A stretch of 64,000 nucleotides of DNA from the NCBI GenBank assembly GCA_964449565.1, contig CAYUZB010000007.1, positions 1 to 64,000 on the forward strand, in the 5' to 3' direction. This DNA is from Granulosicoccus sp964449565. GTDB taxonomy: Bacteria > Pseudomonadota > Gammaproteobacteria > Granulosicoccales > Granulosicoccaceae. The position numbers and the translations under genes are program-made. Of the stretch, positions 52,691 to 61,547 are shown in pieces (position 1 is the first letter of the stretch; every line of letters begins with the position of its first letter). The notes below the pieces were generated by a model. That model did not search any database and was not told where the DNA came from. It worked only from the letters and a program-made list of their open reading frames with translations.

Positions 52691-53023
52691 TATTGTTCCG
52701 TAATTTAGTGAATGAAGACGTTTGGTCGTTACTCGCTCGCAAGCAACGACCTTGTGAGTTCAGCTCGATGAGATCACTCTTGTCTGAGTCGTTGTTTGCT
52801 TATCGAAAGGCTAGTAGCGAGACCTGAATTAAACCTTAAATTTATGGCTTGAAACATGACGTCTCTGTTATGCCACTGTTAAGTCGACCACGCCCGAAAT
52901 GAATGCGTGAAAGTGTTGCATTCATAGGTTTATACGCTTAGCGAGAAGCGCGCCTGCAGACGAAGGTGATGTGCTTGATGTAGTTACAACATTGAAACTT
53001 AACAATCAGGAAAGTTTGGTGAG
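52691..53023. other. Intergenic region between acuI and the GH16 gene
   Basis: About 330 bases, AT-rich, that must contain the GH16 promoter. It holds a perfect inverted repeat ATGAATGC/GCATTCAT with an 11-base spacer at 52899-52925, which may be an operator or a weak end-of-acuI hairpin. No open frame or RNA gene is supported. Confidence 0.6.
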
Positions 53024-54013
53024 TTAAGCATTCACGTTTACCAGCACACGTCCTTGTACCTTTCCTTCGAGAATATCCTTGCCTAATGTTGCAACTTCAA
53101 GTAACGAAACCTCGCTTGAGATCGTATCGAGCTGATCGGTTGGCAGGTCTTTAGCAAGTCGACTCCAGGCGTCAAGTCGAATGTCGGAAGGGCACATAAC
53201 GGAATCCACTCCGAGCAGGCTGACACCGCGAAGCAGGAACGGGATGACAGTGGTGTCCAGCATGCTGCCTCCCGCGAGGCCAATGGCAGCCACTGCACCA
53301 CGATATTTCAGTTGGGTCAGAATGTTGGCCAGGGTACTGCCGCCGACTGTATCAATACAGCCCGCCCAGTATTCTTTATTAAGTGGTTTGCCATTTGGGG
53401 TATCAAGGTCGCCACGCGCGACAATGCGTGAAACTCCCAGGCCCTTGAGATAATCTTCCGTCGCAGCGCGACCGGTTGAGCCTTCAACGGTATAGCCGGC
53501 CTGCGCAAGCAAACTGCAGGCGACCGACCCAACACCGCCTGCAGCGCCGGTGACAAGAATGGGACCACTATCGGGAGTGATGCCCGCAGACTCGAGCGTC
53601 ATGACACCGAGCATGGCGGAAAAACCCGCAGTACCGATGGCCATCGCTTGTCGGGAGCTCAGTCCCTTTGGCAGGGGTACCAGCCAGTCACCTTTCACCC
53701 GCGCCTTTTGTGCATAACCGCCCCAATGGACTTCGCCGACTCGCCAGCCCGTGAGCACAACTGCGTCGCCGGGTTTGTAGTTGGCGTGGTTGCTTGATTC
53801 GACAATGCCGGCAAAGTCGATTCCGGGTACATGAGGATACTCGCGAACGAGGCCACCGAGACCATTGAGTACCAGTCCGTCCTTGTAATTCAAGGCGGAG
53901 TAATCAACCTTGACGGTGACATCGCCGTCCGGGAGGTCTGAATCGTTGAGTTCGACAATGCTGGCGGTAACGGATTTATCATCACCGCGATTGACTTGCA
54001 AAGCTTTGAACAT
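53024..54013 (-). CDS. acuI: Acrylyl-CoA reductase (NADPH), YhdH/AcuI family
   Basis: A 329-residue zinc-free medium-chain dehydrogenase. 'DYSALNYKDGLVLNG' and 'PHVPGIDFAGIV' are family hallmarks, and the cofactor motif GAAGGVGSVA lies near residue 158. AcuI reduces acrylyl-CoA to propionyl-CoA, for example during DMSP breakdown or as protection against acrylate. No DMSP lyase is in the window. AAAGGATCTCCT precedes the ATG. Confidence 0.92.
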   Translation of the reverse strand: MFKALQVNRGDDKSVTASIVELNDSDLPDGDVTVKVDYSALNYKDGLVLNGLGGLVREYPHVPGIDFAGIVESSNHANYKPGDAVVLTGWRVGEVHWGGYAQKARVKGDWLVPLPKGLSSRQAMAIGTAGFSAMLGVMTLESAGITPDSGPILVTGAAGGVGSVACSLLAQAGYTVEGSTGRAATEDYLKGLGVSRIVARGDLDTPNGKPLNKEYWAGCIDTVGGSTLANILTQLKYRGAVAAIGLAGGSMLDTTVIPFLLRGVSLLGVDSVMCPSDIRLDAWSRLAKDLPTDQLDTISSEVSLLEVATLGKDILEGKVQGRVLVNVNA

Positions 54014-54067
54014 AGGAGATCCTTTGGACGGTTGGGTTTCTAGGTGGCCAGTCAGCTAAATAGCAGG

Positions 54068-54442
54068 TCAACGACTCGATTGCGCGAGTTGCAGGAACGG
54101 ATTGACTGAAACATAAACGATAAACAGACAAAACGCGAAGATCGCAAGCATCGCAAATGGGCGAGCTTGAATGGACTCGATCAATGTGGGTGCCCGCCCG
54201 CTTTTCTGTAATTCGCGAAACCGTGCTCGTTCGTTACTGCTGAGTTCTTGTTGGAAGGTGTCGATCAATGCTCTGGCTCGCTGTGCGTCATCGGCATCTT
54301 TGACCCAGAGACCTGGCATGCCAATTCCCCAGTTGCCAGCAGCTGTCTCGAACCAGTCGATTCGGTGCTCATCCAAGAGATTGCGTACTTGCATCGCTTC
54401 GTCCTCAGGGACGTTACGCAGGCGGAAAATCAGGGCAGACAT
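54068..54442 (-). CDS. Small DUF6164-like protein with a C-terminal membrane helix
   Basis: A 124-residue protein beginning MSALIFRLRNVPEDEA, with an N-terminal alpha-beta domain similar to DUF2007/DUF6164 proteins ('VRNLLDEHRIDWFETAAGNW', 'WVKDADDAQRARALID') and a C-terminal transmembrane helix (AMLAIFAFCLFIVYVSV). GGAG lies about 14 bases upstream of the chosen ATG. Role unknown; close to acuI on the same strand. Confidence 0.75.
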   Translation of the reverse strand: MSALIFRLRNVPEDEAMQVRNLLDEHRIDWFETAAGNWGIGMPGLWVKDADDAQRARALIDTFQQELSSNERARFRELQKSGRAPTLIESIQARPFAMLAIFAFCLFIVYVSVNPFLQLAQSSR

Positions 54443-54539
54443 GGTTTGCGTGCATGGCTCCGGCAACTAGCTTGGCACAGGGTATACCAAAGTGAAGTCG
54501 GACATCAGCTCAGAGGCCGGAACTCAGAGGCTGGGTTAT

Positions 54540-55409
54540 TCAGTCACGGAGCCAGTCGGCAAATCGTAGCTCAAGTGCATTGATGGCAGCAACGCGTCCT
54601 CGTTTCAGGGCACCGGTTTTGAAGATGTCGAATTTTTCTCTGAACATGGCCAATGCCTGCGCCTGTTGCTGAGGATTTGCCTTGCCGCTGGCAAGCAGTT
54701 TGTCGAGCGCCTCGAGGCGATACTGGTCCATCGCCGGATACCGCTGCGATAACTGATCTGCATGCCCCCCTGTTTTCTCGACTAGCGGCTCATCGATATA
54801 CAGCACCGGTTCACCGACGGTTATGCGAAGCCATAAATCGTAGTCCTCACAGGCAGGGAGCGTTTCGTCAAACAAACCGATGTCCGCAAACACATCCCGC
54901 CGAATCATCACCGAAGATGGCGACATCGCACACAAGGGCAGACATTTCGAAAAAATGTCACCACCGTACTTCTGGTGCTTGTGTTTCGGATTCACACGCC
55001 TGCCCCGGCGTATCCAGTGCTCGTCGGTGTGACACACCCGCATCTCAGGAGCAGACCTCAGCGCCGCCAGCTGCCGCTCGAGTTTAGTCGGAAACCAACT
55101 GTCATCAGAATCCAACAACGCCACCCAGCGAGATGCTGAGTTTTGGACACCCACATTTCGCGCGGACGAAACGCCGCGATTTTGCTGGGTGATTACGGTG
55201 ATCCCGGAGACGTGGCTTGGGTATTGACTGGCCAGCCAGTGACCAGTGCCATCAGTGGATCCGTCATCGACAACGATGATTTCGTCCGCAGAATGGGTTT
55301 GCGTGAGAACCGAATCCAGCGCACGGGCCAGTGTGTGTTGTCGGTTGTGCGTGGGGATGATGACAGAGATGCTTTCGCCGGAAATTTGATCAGTTGTGCT
55401 TGTACTTAT
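54540..55409 (-). CDS. Family 2 glycosyltransferase without a standard start codon
   Basis: A GT2 glycosyltransferase of 289 residues if begun at ATA (55409). The GT-A fold is complete: 'SVIIPTHNR' at the N-terminus, 'IIVVDDGSTDGTG', 'RGVSSARNVGVQNS', the DxD-type LLDSDDSW, and 'CEDYDLWLR'. No ATG, GTG or TTG occurs in frame upstream of a GTG (55154) that would cut away half of the nucleotide-binding domain. The upstream gene ends in ATAA: ATA sits seven bases after GAGG and overlaps the stop by three bases, exactly where ATGA would be expected. A single G-to-A change would explain it. Could be a rare ATA start, a decaying gene or a base error. Confidence 0.75.
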   Translation of the reverse strand: MSTSTTDQISGESISVIIPTHNRQHTLARALDSVLTQTHSADEIIVVDDGSTDGTGHWLASQYPSHVSGITVITQQNRGVSSARNVGVQNSASRWVALLDSDDSWFPTKLERQLAALRSAPEMRVCHTDEHWIRRGRRVNPKHKHQKYGGDIFSKCLPLCAMSPSSVMIRRDVFADIGLFDETLPACEDYDLWLRITVGEPVLYIDEPLVEKTGGHADQLSQRYPAMDQYRLEALDKLLASGKANPQQQAQALAMFREKFDIFKTGALKRGRVAAINALELRFADWLRD

Positions 55410-56497
55410 TTTGAAACCTCGTCAGCAATGATTGCGATGCAATCGCCTGCGGTGACCCGGCCGCCATGGCGTATCGCGTAGAGCACACCATTGAACGGTA
55501 CCGGAATCACGACAGGTGCTGCCCCTGTGAGTGAGGGGTCAATGATATGCGCGAGAGCGTTACCGTGCCAGATGTCGTTGCCAAGACGTATTACCGGTTC
55601 GAGGAGACCGGATGTTTCGGCGTACACATAGTGTTTCGGCCCACGTACTTCCAGCATTCGCGAAGCCCGCAGGATTATCTCTGCGTTCAGGACACCCATT
55701 TGTATCAGCAGGTTGCGGCAACCGGTACGGGCAATCTCAAGTGTTTCCGCTGAACTACTGCCCCCGCCACCGAGTTCGGTCTGCAGATAGCGGATACCAG
55801 CCGCCGCCACGCAGCGCTGCAAGCTCATCGGATCGTTTGACTCAGGCAGGCGTACGCTATTGGGGGCGCCAAACGCCACCATGCTGTTTTCGGTAGTCTG
55901 CTGGTGATCCTTGTCGTCGGAGAAGCGCACCACCGCCGATGGGGCGAATTGGAGCGACCGGCCACCGGAACGAATGTCGAGCACCAGTTCGGCGGGGCGA
56001 ATCAGGTGCTCGAACACAGCCTGAGCCAATTGCTCGGTCACCGTGCCGTGACTGGCACCAGGAAAGCAGGCATCAAGATCCCGTCCATCAAGTGGTGAGA
56101 ATCGACTACCGTTGCTCACGGCCGGCAGATTGACGCTCGGCACCAGTATGAGACACCCACAAATATCATTGGCATCAAGTTCGCGACTGAGCCGTTGCAG
56201 CGCCAGAGGCCCTTCGAACTCATCGCCGTGGATGCCAGCAATCAGGGTCACCGTTGGTCCTTTGCCATTGCGAAGTACGCAAACCGGTATTCTGAGATGG
56301 CCAAATGCCGAGTGCTCGCTGGGACAAGGGATGCTCAGATGCCCATGCTGTTTGCCATCGATATCAAGATCCACACTCAGCGCACCCGCTCCTGCGCTAT
56401 GCTCTGCGCTGGCTGAAACCCGGAGTCTTGAGCTGCTCTGTACCGACAGGTCAATGTCTAGATTCTCGGTATCGAACTGATACGGAAATTCACTCAT
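55406..56497 (-). CDS. Succinylglutamate desuccinylase/aspartoacylase-family protein with altered active site
   Basis: A 363-residue zinc carboxypeptidase-like protein closest by eye to the N-acyl-diaminobutyrate deacetylase (DoeB) type. The first zinc pair is intact: H90 and E93 in GIHGDEFEG. The third ligand, His in the usual DLHSGG, is R176 in DIRSGG (codon CGT, one transition from CAT), and the substrate Arg of DLNRxFPG is missing in DLDACFPG (140-147). It therefore may be inactive or have a changed role. C-terminal biotinyl-like domain ('GGRVTAGDCIAII'). Overlaps the start of the glycosyltransferase gene. Confidence 0.82.
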   Translation of the reverse strand: MSEFPYQFDTENLDIDLSVQSSSRLRVSASAEHSAGAGALSVDLDIDGKQHGHLSIPCPSEHSAFGHLRIPVCVLRNGKGPTVTLIAGIHGDEFEGPLALQRLSRELDANDICGCLILVPSVNLPAVSNGSRFSPLDGRDLDACFPGASHGTVTEQLAQAVFEHLIRPAELVLDIRSGGRSLQFAPSAVVRFSDDKDHQQTTENSMVAFGAPNSVRLPESNDPMSLQRCVAAAGIRYLQTELGGGGSSSAETLEIARTGCRNLLIQMGVLNAEIILRASRMLEVRGPKHYVYAETSGLLEPVIRLGNDIWHGNALAHIIDPSLTGAAPVVIPVPFNGVLYAIRHGGRVTAGDCIAIIADEVSK

Positions 56498-56574
56498 GAT
56501 CGTGGAGGAGGGCGCTAGTACTTAGGTACTCCTGCCAATGCAAAAGCTGTGCTAACCCTACGTAGACCCTATTG

Positions 56575-58353
56575 ATGACCAACGCACAACTACTAATAAG
56601 CGGCATTTTGCTACTGACCCTGATCGCCTTCGTCTGGGGCCGTTGGCGCTATGACCTCGTCGCCATGTTTGCTCTGATGAGCGCCGTCGTGGCGGGTCTC
56701 GTTGATCCTAATCAGGCTTTCGAGGGTTTCGGCCATCCAGCGGTCATCACGGTGGCGGCTGTATTGATCATCAGTAGTGCCTTGCGAGAAGCTGGTGTTG
56801 TTGATGAGGTGGCAGGTCGAATAGCCCATTTGACCGAAACGCCCGTCATGCATATCGCATCTCTGACTGCCGTTGTTACCGTGGCATCGGCTTTCATGAA
56901 CAACGTCGGGGCGTTGGCCTTGTTGTTGCCGATTGCACTATCGACTGCCGATGAACGCAAGCGATCACCCGCACTGATACTGATGCCCTTGGCTTTCGGC
57001 AGTCTTCTGGGTGGGATGATGACCCTGATTGGAACACCACCAAACATTATTGTCGCGAGTATACGGGCGGAACATTCCGGAGAGCCGTTCGGCATGTTTG
57101 ATTTTGCCCCTGTTGGTTTGCCGATTGCGATCATCGGTTTCGCTTTCATCTGCCTGATCAGCTGGCGTCTGATTCCACGCGCACGTCTGACTTACAACGA
57201 AGATGGCAGTGCCGCAACGATGGGTGTTTATCTGACCGAGGCAAAAGTACCTGCGGGCTCTGACATGATCGGCAAGACGCTTGGCGAGATTGACGTAGTT
57301 GATGATGATAATGTTGAAGTCATTGGTGTTGCAGGCAAGCGTCGGTTTGCACGAGCAGTACGCTCAAGTTATGTTATTGCCGAAGAAGACATACTTATCC
57401 TTAGAGCCAACCCCGATGATTTGAAGAGCTTCCATGATCAGCATGGGCTTGAGTTGCTGAGTACAGCGACGCCAGCATTTGTACAGCCTTCTGCTGACAG
57501 TGAGGTTATGGCCGAGGGTATTGTTAAAAACGATTCCGCGTTGGTCGGCAAGGATGTTAGTTTTATCCGCCAGCAAACCAGTAGAACTCTTGCACTTGTC
57601 GGACTAGCCCGACAAGGCCGGCCGGTTACGCGCCGATTGCGTCAACAAATTTTTCGTGCGGGCGACGTATTGTTGTTACACGGTTCTGATGATAATGTTG
57701 ACCAACAGTTTGGTGCGCTTGGCTTGCTTCCACTCAAGCAGCGACCCATCACTTTGCATCGCACGCAAAAAATAGCGATGGCTAGTGGCATCTTTGCTCT
57801 CAGTATCGTGCTTGGTATTGCTGGAGTAGTAACCTTGCCGGTAGCTTTTGTATTAGCAGTTGGTGCGTACGTATTGACTGGGATACTGTCGACGCGCCAG
57901 ATTTACGATGACATTGACTGGCCGGTCATCGTTTTGCTGGCTGCGATGATTCCGGTGGGTAATGCATTGACCACCTCCGGTACTACGCAACTCGTGGCCG
58001 ATGCACTAGTGACCGTCACTGAAGGGATGCCGATACCACTGATACTGGCTCTGTTGCTGGTCGTCACCATGTTGTTATCTGATGTAATCAATAACGCGGC
58101 GACAGCACTGGTTATGGCGCCATTGGGAATTGCCATGGCAACCGCCTTGGGCGTGAACGCGGATCCTTTTCTGATGGCGGTGGCTGTGGGTGCTTCCTGC
58201 GCCTTCCTCACGCCCATCGGGCACCAGTGCAACACATTGGTGATGGGGCCCGGCGGTTATAAGTTCAGCGATTACTGGCGTGTTGGTCTACCACTTGAAA
58301 TCATCATCACGATCGTCAGTGTGCCAATGATCCTGTGGGCCTGGCCGCTTTGA
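56575..58353 (+). CDS. SLC13/DASS-family permease with two RCK_C (TrkA-C) domains
   Basis: A 592-residue inner-membrane transporter. About five helices, then two TrkA-C-like domains (about 205-370: 'MIGKTLGEIDVVDDDNVEVIGVAG', 'LVGKDVSFIRQQTSR'), then about six helices. The membrane motifs 'AFMNNVGALALLLPIAL' and 'SDVINNAATALVMAPLG' are the paired hairpin segments typical of the SLC13/citrate-sulfate family. Substrate probably an anion such as sulfate or a dicarboxylate. ATG at 56575 is preferred to a TTG three bases earlier. Confidence 0.9.
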   Translation: MTNAQLLISGILLLTLIAFVWGRWRYDLVAMFALMSAVVAGLVDPNQAFEGFGHPAVITVAAVLIISSALREAGVVDEVAGRIAHLTETPVMHIASLTAVVTVASAFMNNVGALALLLPIALSTADERKRSPALILMPLAFGSLLGGMMTLIGTPPNIIVASIRAEHSGEPFGMFDFAPVGLPIAIIGFAFICLISWRLIPRARLTYNEDGSAATMGVYLTEAKVPAGSDMIGKTLGEIDVVDDDNVEVIGVAGKRRFARAVRSSYVIAEEDILILRANPDDLKSFHDQHGLELLSTATPAFVQPSADSEVMAEGIVKNDSALVGKDVSFIRQQTSRTLALVGLARQGRPVTRRLRQQIFRAGDVLLLHGSDDNVDQQFGALGLLPLKQRPITLHRTQKIAMASGIFALSIVLGIAGVVTLPVAFVLAVGAYVLTGILSTRQIYDDIDWPVIVLLAAMIPVGNALTTSGTTQLVADALVTVTEGMPIPLILALLLVVTMLLSDVINNAATALVMAPLGIAMATALGVNADPFLMAVAVGASCAFLTPIGHQCNTLVMGPGGYKFSDYWRVGLPLEIIITIVSVPMILWAWPL

Positions 58354-58375
58354 TCGTGACGATGATGTCTCTCAC

Positions 58376-59062
58376 TCAGATCGGTGAGCGCCAGGCATCG
58401 TTTTCACGACCTTCTACAAACGTCTTCAGATATATTTCAACCCGACGGTTGCGGCTTCGACCTGAGCTGGTGTCGTTGTTGGCAATCGGTTTGGTTTCAC
58501 CACGTCCTGAAAAACGCATGCGTTCGCGATCAACACCGGTGCGAGTCAGGTAACGTGTAACAGCAGTGGCACGCTTTTCGGACAACTGCTGGTTGTAGCT
58601 ATCGGTTCCTGTGCTGTCAGTGTGGCCTATAACGTGTACCGCCGTCTTGTCATAATCGCCAATGACATCGGCCATCGTGTTCAGGCTGTCCTGGAAGTTT
58701 CTCTGTAAATCAGCGCTGTTGATCGCAAACGATACTTCGCTACTGACATCAAGGCGAATAGTTTCTTCGTCCAGGCGGGTCAAGGTAACCTTACCTTCAC
58801 GACGTTCGGCAGCCAGCCGCTCTTCAAGCTCACGTTGTTGCTTGTCCATATATCTGCCTACAGCTGCACCGGTCAGCGCACCGACAACGGCGCCGACGTA
58901 CTTACCATTTTTACTGCTGGATTGATTGCCTACAATAGCACCGGTGATCGCACCAATCGCCGCGCCAGTTTTGGTACGCCGATTCGGATCATCGGTTGCG
59001 CAAGCAGAAGCCAGTAACAGAGTAATTGTTGCGGTTGCGATCGCGTTGCGATATGAGTTCAT
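58376..59062 (-). CDS. yiaD: OmpA-family lipoprotein with glycine zipper (YiaD type)
   Basis: A 228-residue outer-membrane lipoprotein. Lipobox ending in ASAC (C21), a glycine-zipper segment ('GAAIGAITGAIVGNQ', 'VGAVVGALTGAAVGRYMD'), and a C-terminal OmpA peptidoglycan-binding domain ('HVIGHTDSTGTDSYNQQLSEKRA', 'RSRNRRVEIYL'). Same layout as E. coli YiaD. Unrelated in its N-terminal half to the two OmpA paralogues at 8.5-10 kb. Confidence 0.92.
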   Translation of the reverse strand: MNSYRNAIATATITLLLASACATDDPNRRTKTGAAIGAITGAIVGNQSSSKNGKYVGAVVGALTGAAVGRYMDKQQRELEERLAAERREGKVTLTRLDEETIRLDVSSEVSFAINSADLQRNFQDSLNTMADVIGDYDKTAVHVIGHTDSTGTDSYNQQLSEKRATAVTRYLTRTGVDRERMRFSGRGETKPIANNDTSSGRSRNRRVEIYLKTFVEGRENDAWRSPI

Positions 59063-59329
59063 GTCGGGTGTCTCTCTTGTTTTTGTTTTGTGACAACCAT
59101 CACCTCATAGGATGATTTGGCGCGTCCATGCCAGGCACTGCCTGCGGTTCTATTCAGGGTTTCGGCGCTGTTTGAAAATTATCGAGTGATCAATTTGCAA
59201 TTGAGTGGAGTCGAACAGATTTCTAATTCGAAACTGTGCACTCGTACGATCAAATCCGGAATCCTCAAACGAAAGCTTGAAGGCGTTATCATTGCAAGCG
59301 TGATTTCAACCAAGCGACCTTACGACACC

Positions 59330-59668
59330 ATGAATCTGATCGAATGGGATGATTTTGAACGCGTGCAACTGTGTGCTGGCACAATCGTCGAAGTAGAAGA
59401 GTTTCCTGAGGCGCGTAAACCCGCCTATAAGCTCACTATTGATTTTGGCGAAGAGATTGGGCGCCGGCGATCAAGCGCTCAGATAACGACACTTTACGAG
59501 CGAGAATCACTGATCGGAAAACAGATAATGGCCGTAGTGAATTTTCCCAAAAAACAGATTGGCCCATTCATGTCTGAATGTCTGGTGACTGGAATGGCTC
59601 GTGAGGATGGCGCCATAGTCCTTGTATCGCCCGATGCTGAGGTGCCAAACGGAGCAAGGTTGTGCTGA
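59330..59668 (+). CDS. csaA: tRNA-binding-domain protein CsaA
   Basis: A 112-residue OB-fold tRNA-binding protein. 'ERVQLCAGTIVEVEEFPEARKPAYKLTIDFG' parts and 'QIGPFMSECLVTGMA' match CsaA, a dimer proposed to act as a chaperone in secretion or to bind tRNA. The ATG at 59330 is where homologues start; the frame is open further upstream without conserved content. Confidence 0.92.
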   Translation: MNLIEWDDFERVQLCAGTIVEVEEFPEARKPAYKLTIDFGEEIGRRRSSAQITTLYERESLIGKQIMAVVNFPKKQIGPFMSECLVTGMAREDGAIVLVSPDAEVPNGARLC

Positions 59669-59669
59669 A

Positions 59670-59700
59670 CTGATTGTGCTGACCCCAGTCGCACAATCAG
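59670..59700. terminator. Stem-loop between csaA and a convergent gene
   Basis: CTGATTGTGC and GCACAATCAG are perfect 10-base arms around an 11-base loop, two bases after the csaA stop and ten before the end of the convergent gene. There is no U-tract; a shared, possibly factor-assisted terminator is likely. Confidence 0.5.
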
Positions 59701-59709
59701 TCGCTTGAT

Positions 59710-60444
59710 TCAGGGCTTGCAGGTATACCGATGAGGCGTACGGGCGACCAACTCTGATCTGGTCTTTGCTGCCAGCACTTGAGAGCCGAAACAGTTGTCG
59801 TTGGTCGAGTCATTCTCGACGACGGTAATGATTTGCAAATCGCCAGAGTCAGTGATGGCTTCGACAAGTGCTGCTGTAATCTTCACATCGGATTCAACCT
59901 GCAGGGCCAGTTCATCAATTTTGACCATGACTTCCCAAACCTGCCCGTCGTCTACAATGAATTGAGTAGTATCGCCAGTGGATAAAAAGTACTGTAGAGC
60001 CAGCGAGCTCGGCGACGTATCGCTTGCTGCGTTGGCTGTTGCTCTTACAGATTCAACTGTAAACGCTGGTTCGCTGGCCTTACCAGTTTCGATCATGCGT
60101 TTAAGTTCGGCATCAAGGATAGTGCGATGTCGGTCTGAGAGAGCATCGATGCCGTCCAGATCCGGCCATTTTTCGCAATTGAAGTTCCAGTCATTGACAT
60201 ATTTTTCACTTAGCTCGTAGGCTTTGGTCGTGCAAAATTTCGTATCATGATTTGCATACCATTTGACTTGTCTTTCACCGGTTTGACGGGTTACTGTAAC
60301 TTCACACAAGTGCTCCTGGCCAGGGATTTCCAAGCGCAGAAAACGTTCGTCACCAGGTACCTTGCAATTGAATTCGAGTGCCGTAGTGTTTGCTGAATAA
60401 AACCATGCAAGAGCTGCCAAAAATAGCCAATAATGTCGATTCAT
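59710..60444 (-). CDS. Exported protein of unknown function
   Basis: A 244-residue protein with a signal peptide (MNRHYWLFLAALAWFYSANTTA) and six Cys in the mature part (FNCK, HLCE, FCTT, FNCEK, DNCFG, YTCKP), suggesting up to three disulfides in the periplasm. I recognise no domain. It lies downstream of the zinc alcohol dehydrogenase gene on the same strand (42 bases), so it may share its transcript by read-through, but a functional link is not evident. Confidence 0.75.
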   Translation of the reverse strand: MNRHYWLFLAALAWFYSANTTALEFNCKVPGDERFLRLEIPGQEHLCEVTVTRQTGERQVKWYANHDTKFCTTKAYELSEKYVNDWNFNCEKWPDLDGIDALSDRHRTILDAELKRMIETGKASEPAFTVESVRATANAASDTSPSSLALQYFLSTGDTTQFIVDDGQVWEVMVKIDELALQVESDVKITAALVEAITDSGDLQIITVVENDSTNDNCFGSQVLAAKTRSELVARTPHRYTCKP

Positions 60445-60486
60445 TTCGTAGCTTTCCTTCTTCCGTAGCGTTACCTTTCGCTACAG

Positions 60487-61491
60487 TTATGCTGTTGGTT
60501 CTGGTAGTAATACAATTTTAGGGGATCCGGTCGTCGCGTTGTGAATATCCAAAAAGGCGTTAGCGCCTTTTGACAACGGGCGACTTTCAACCCACGTGAG
60601 ATCTCCCAAAGCTCCCTGCGTCAGTATATCGAGAGACGCAAGCAGATCAGTCTGGTTATAAGTGTAATTGCCGATAAATGCAACTTCTTGTAGTGTAAGA
60701 CGTCTTGTGTCCAATCCAGCTTCATTGTCTTGTAAGCCAACGTGTGAAATGACACCCCCGGTTCGAACCAGCGCACTGGCCGCTGCTCTTGTCTTGCCAC
60801 TGCCCACCGCGTCAATCACCAGCTCAAAATGGTTGTCTGGTGGCGTGTCATCGCCGAGAGGATCATAAACCTGGCCGCAGTCCATGCTCGCAAGTGTTTG
60901 ACGGCGGTTGGCATTGGTTTCGGCAATCGCGATTTCAGAGGCACCTTTTTGCTTGAGGATCAGTGCGGCCAAAGCGCCTATAGCGCCACCGCCAATGACA
61001 AGGCTACGGCTTTCCGATATGGGCCTGGACATGACTCGTTCCGCGAGAGCGATTGCATGCACCGAGACTGCGGTGGGTTCCATCAGGCTGGCATGTATCG
61101 GGTCGAGATTGTCGCTGACAGTAAAAAGGTTGGCAGTTGGCGCGGCAATCAGTTCGCAATATCCGCCAGCACGGCCAAGACCGAGTAGGTCACGCCGTGC
61201 GCAGAGATTCGGTAATCCGGCACGGCAATCGCGGCATTCACCGCAACTGATCAGAGGATTGATGGCCACTCGTTCCCCATCACGTGGCCCGCCGACCACG
61301 CGTCCGCATAACTCATGGCCGAGGATCATTGGCGGTACCCGACGTGCGTCGTGACCATGCCATGCGTGCATGTCAGATCCACAGATGCCAGATGCTTCGA
61401 TACGTACCAGACTTTCGTCGGGGCCGACGATTGGATCTGGTTCATCGCGAAAATCGAGGCTTTGTGTGCCGGTATAAACCAATGCTTTCAA
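60487..61491 (-). CDS. Zinc-dependent alcohol/polyol dehydrogenase
   Basis: A 334-residue medium-chain dehydrogenase. Catalytic zinc ligands in 'GICGSDMHAWHG' and GHELCGRVV, structural zinc Cys in CGECRDCRAGLPNLC, cofactor motif GGGAIGALAAL. Similar to sorbitol, galactitol-phosphate and L-idonate dehydrogenases. TTG start preceded by GCAGG. Between an SDR gene (upstream) and an exported protein gene; together with the SDR and the TRAP permease it suggests uptake and oxidation of a polyol or sugar acid. Confidence 0.88.
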   Translation of the reverse strand: MKALVYTGTQSLDFRDEPDPIVGPDESLVRIEASGICGSDMHAWHGHDARRVPPMILGHELCGRVVGGPRDGERVAINPLISCGECRDCRAGLPNLCARRDLLGLGRAGGYCELIAAPTANLFTVSDNLDPIHASLMEPTAVSVHAIALAERVMSRPISESRSLVIGGGAIGALAALILKQKGASEIAIAETNANRRQTLASMDCGQVYDPLGDDTPPDNHFELVIDAVGSGKTRAAASALVRTGGVISHVGLQDNEAGLDTRRLTLQEVAFIGNYTYNQTDLLASLDILTQGALGDLTWVESRPLSKGANAFLDIHNATTGSPKIVLLPEPTA

Positions 61492-61547
61492 TGTATTAAC
61501 CTGCGTTCCATGAGTGGCGAAGCACTGAGTTTAACGCGGACGCCAAG

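Noticed and set aside
55143..55156. A match to the TGGACACCCAC repeat inside the glycosyltransferase, first read as an element truncating the gene
   Set aside because: The frame continues straight through it: the minus strand encodes ARNVGVQNSAS, the normal GT2 sequence after RGVS. The match of about 11 bases is expected by chance in 64 kb and there is no break.
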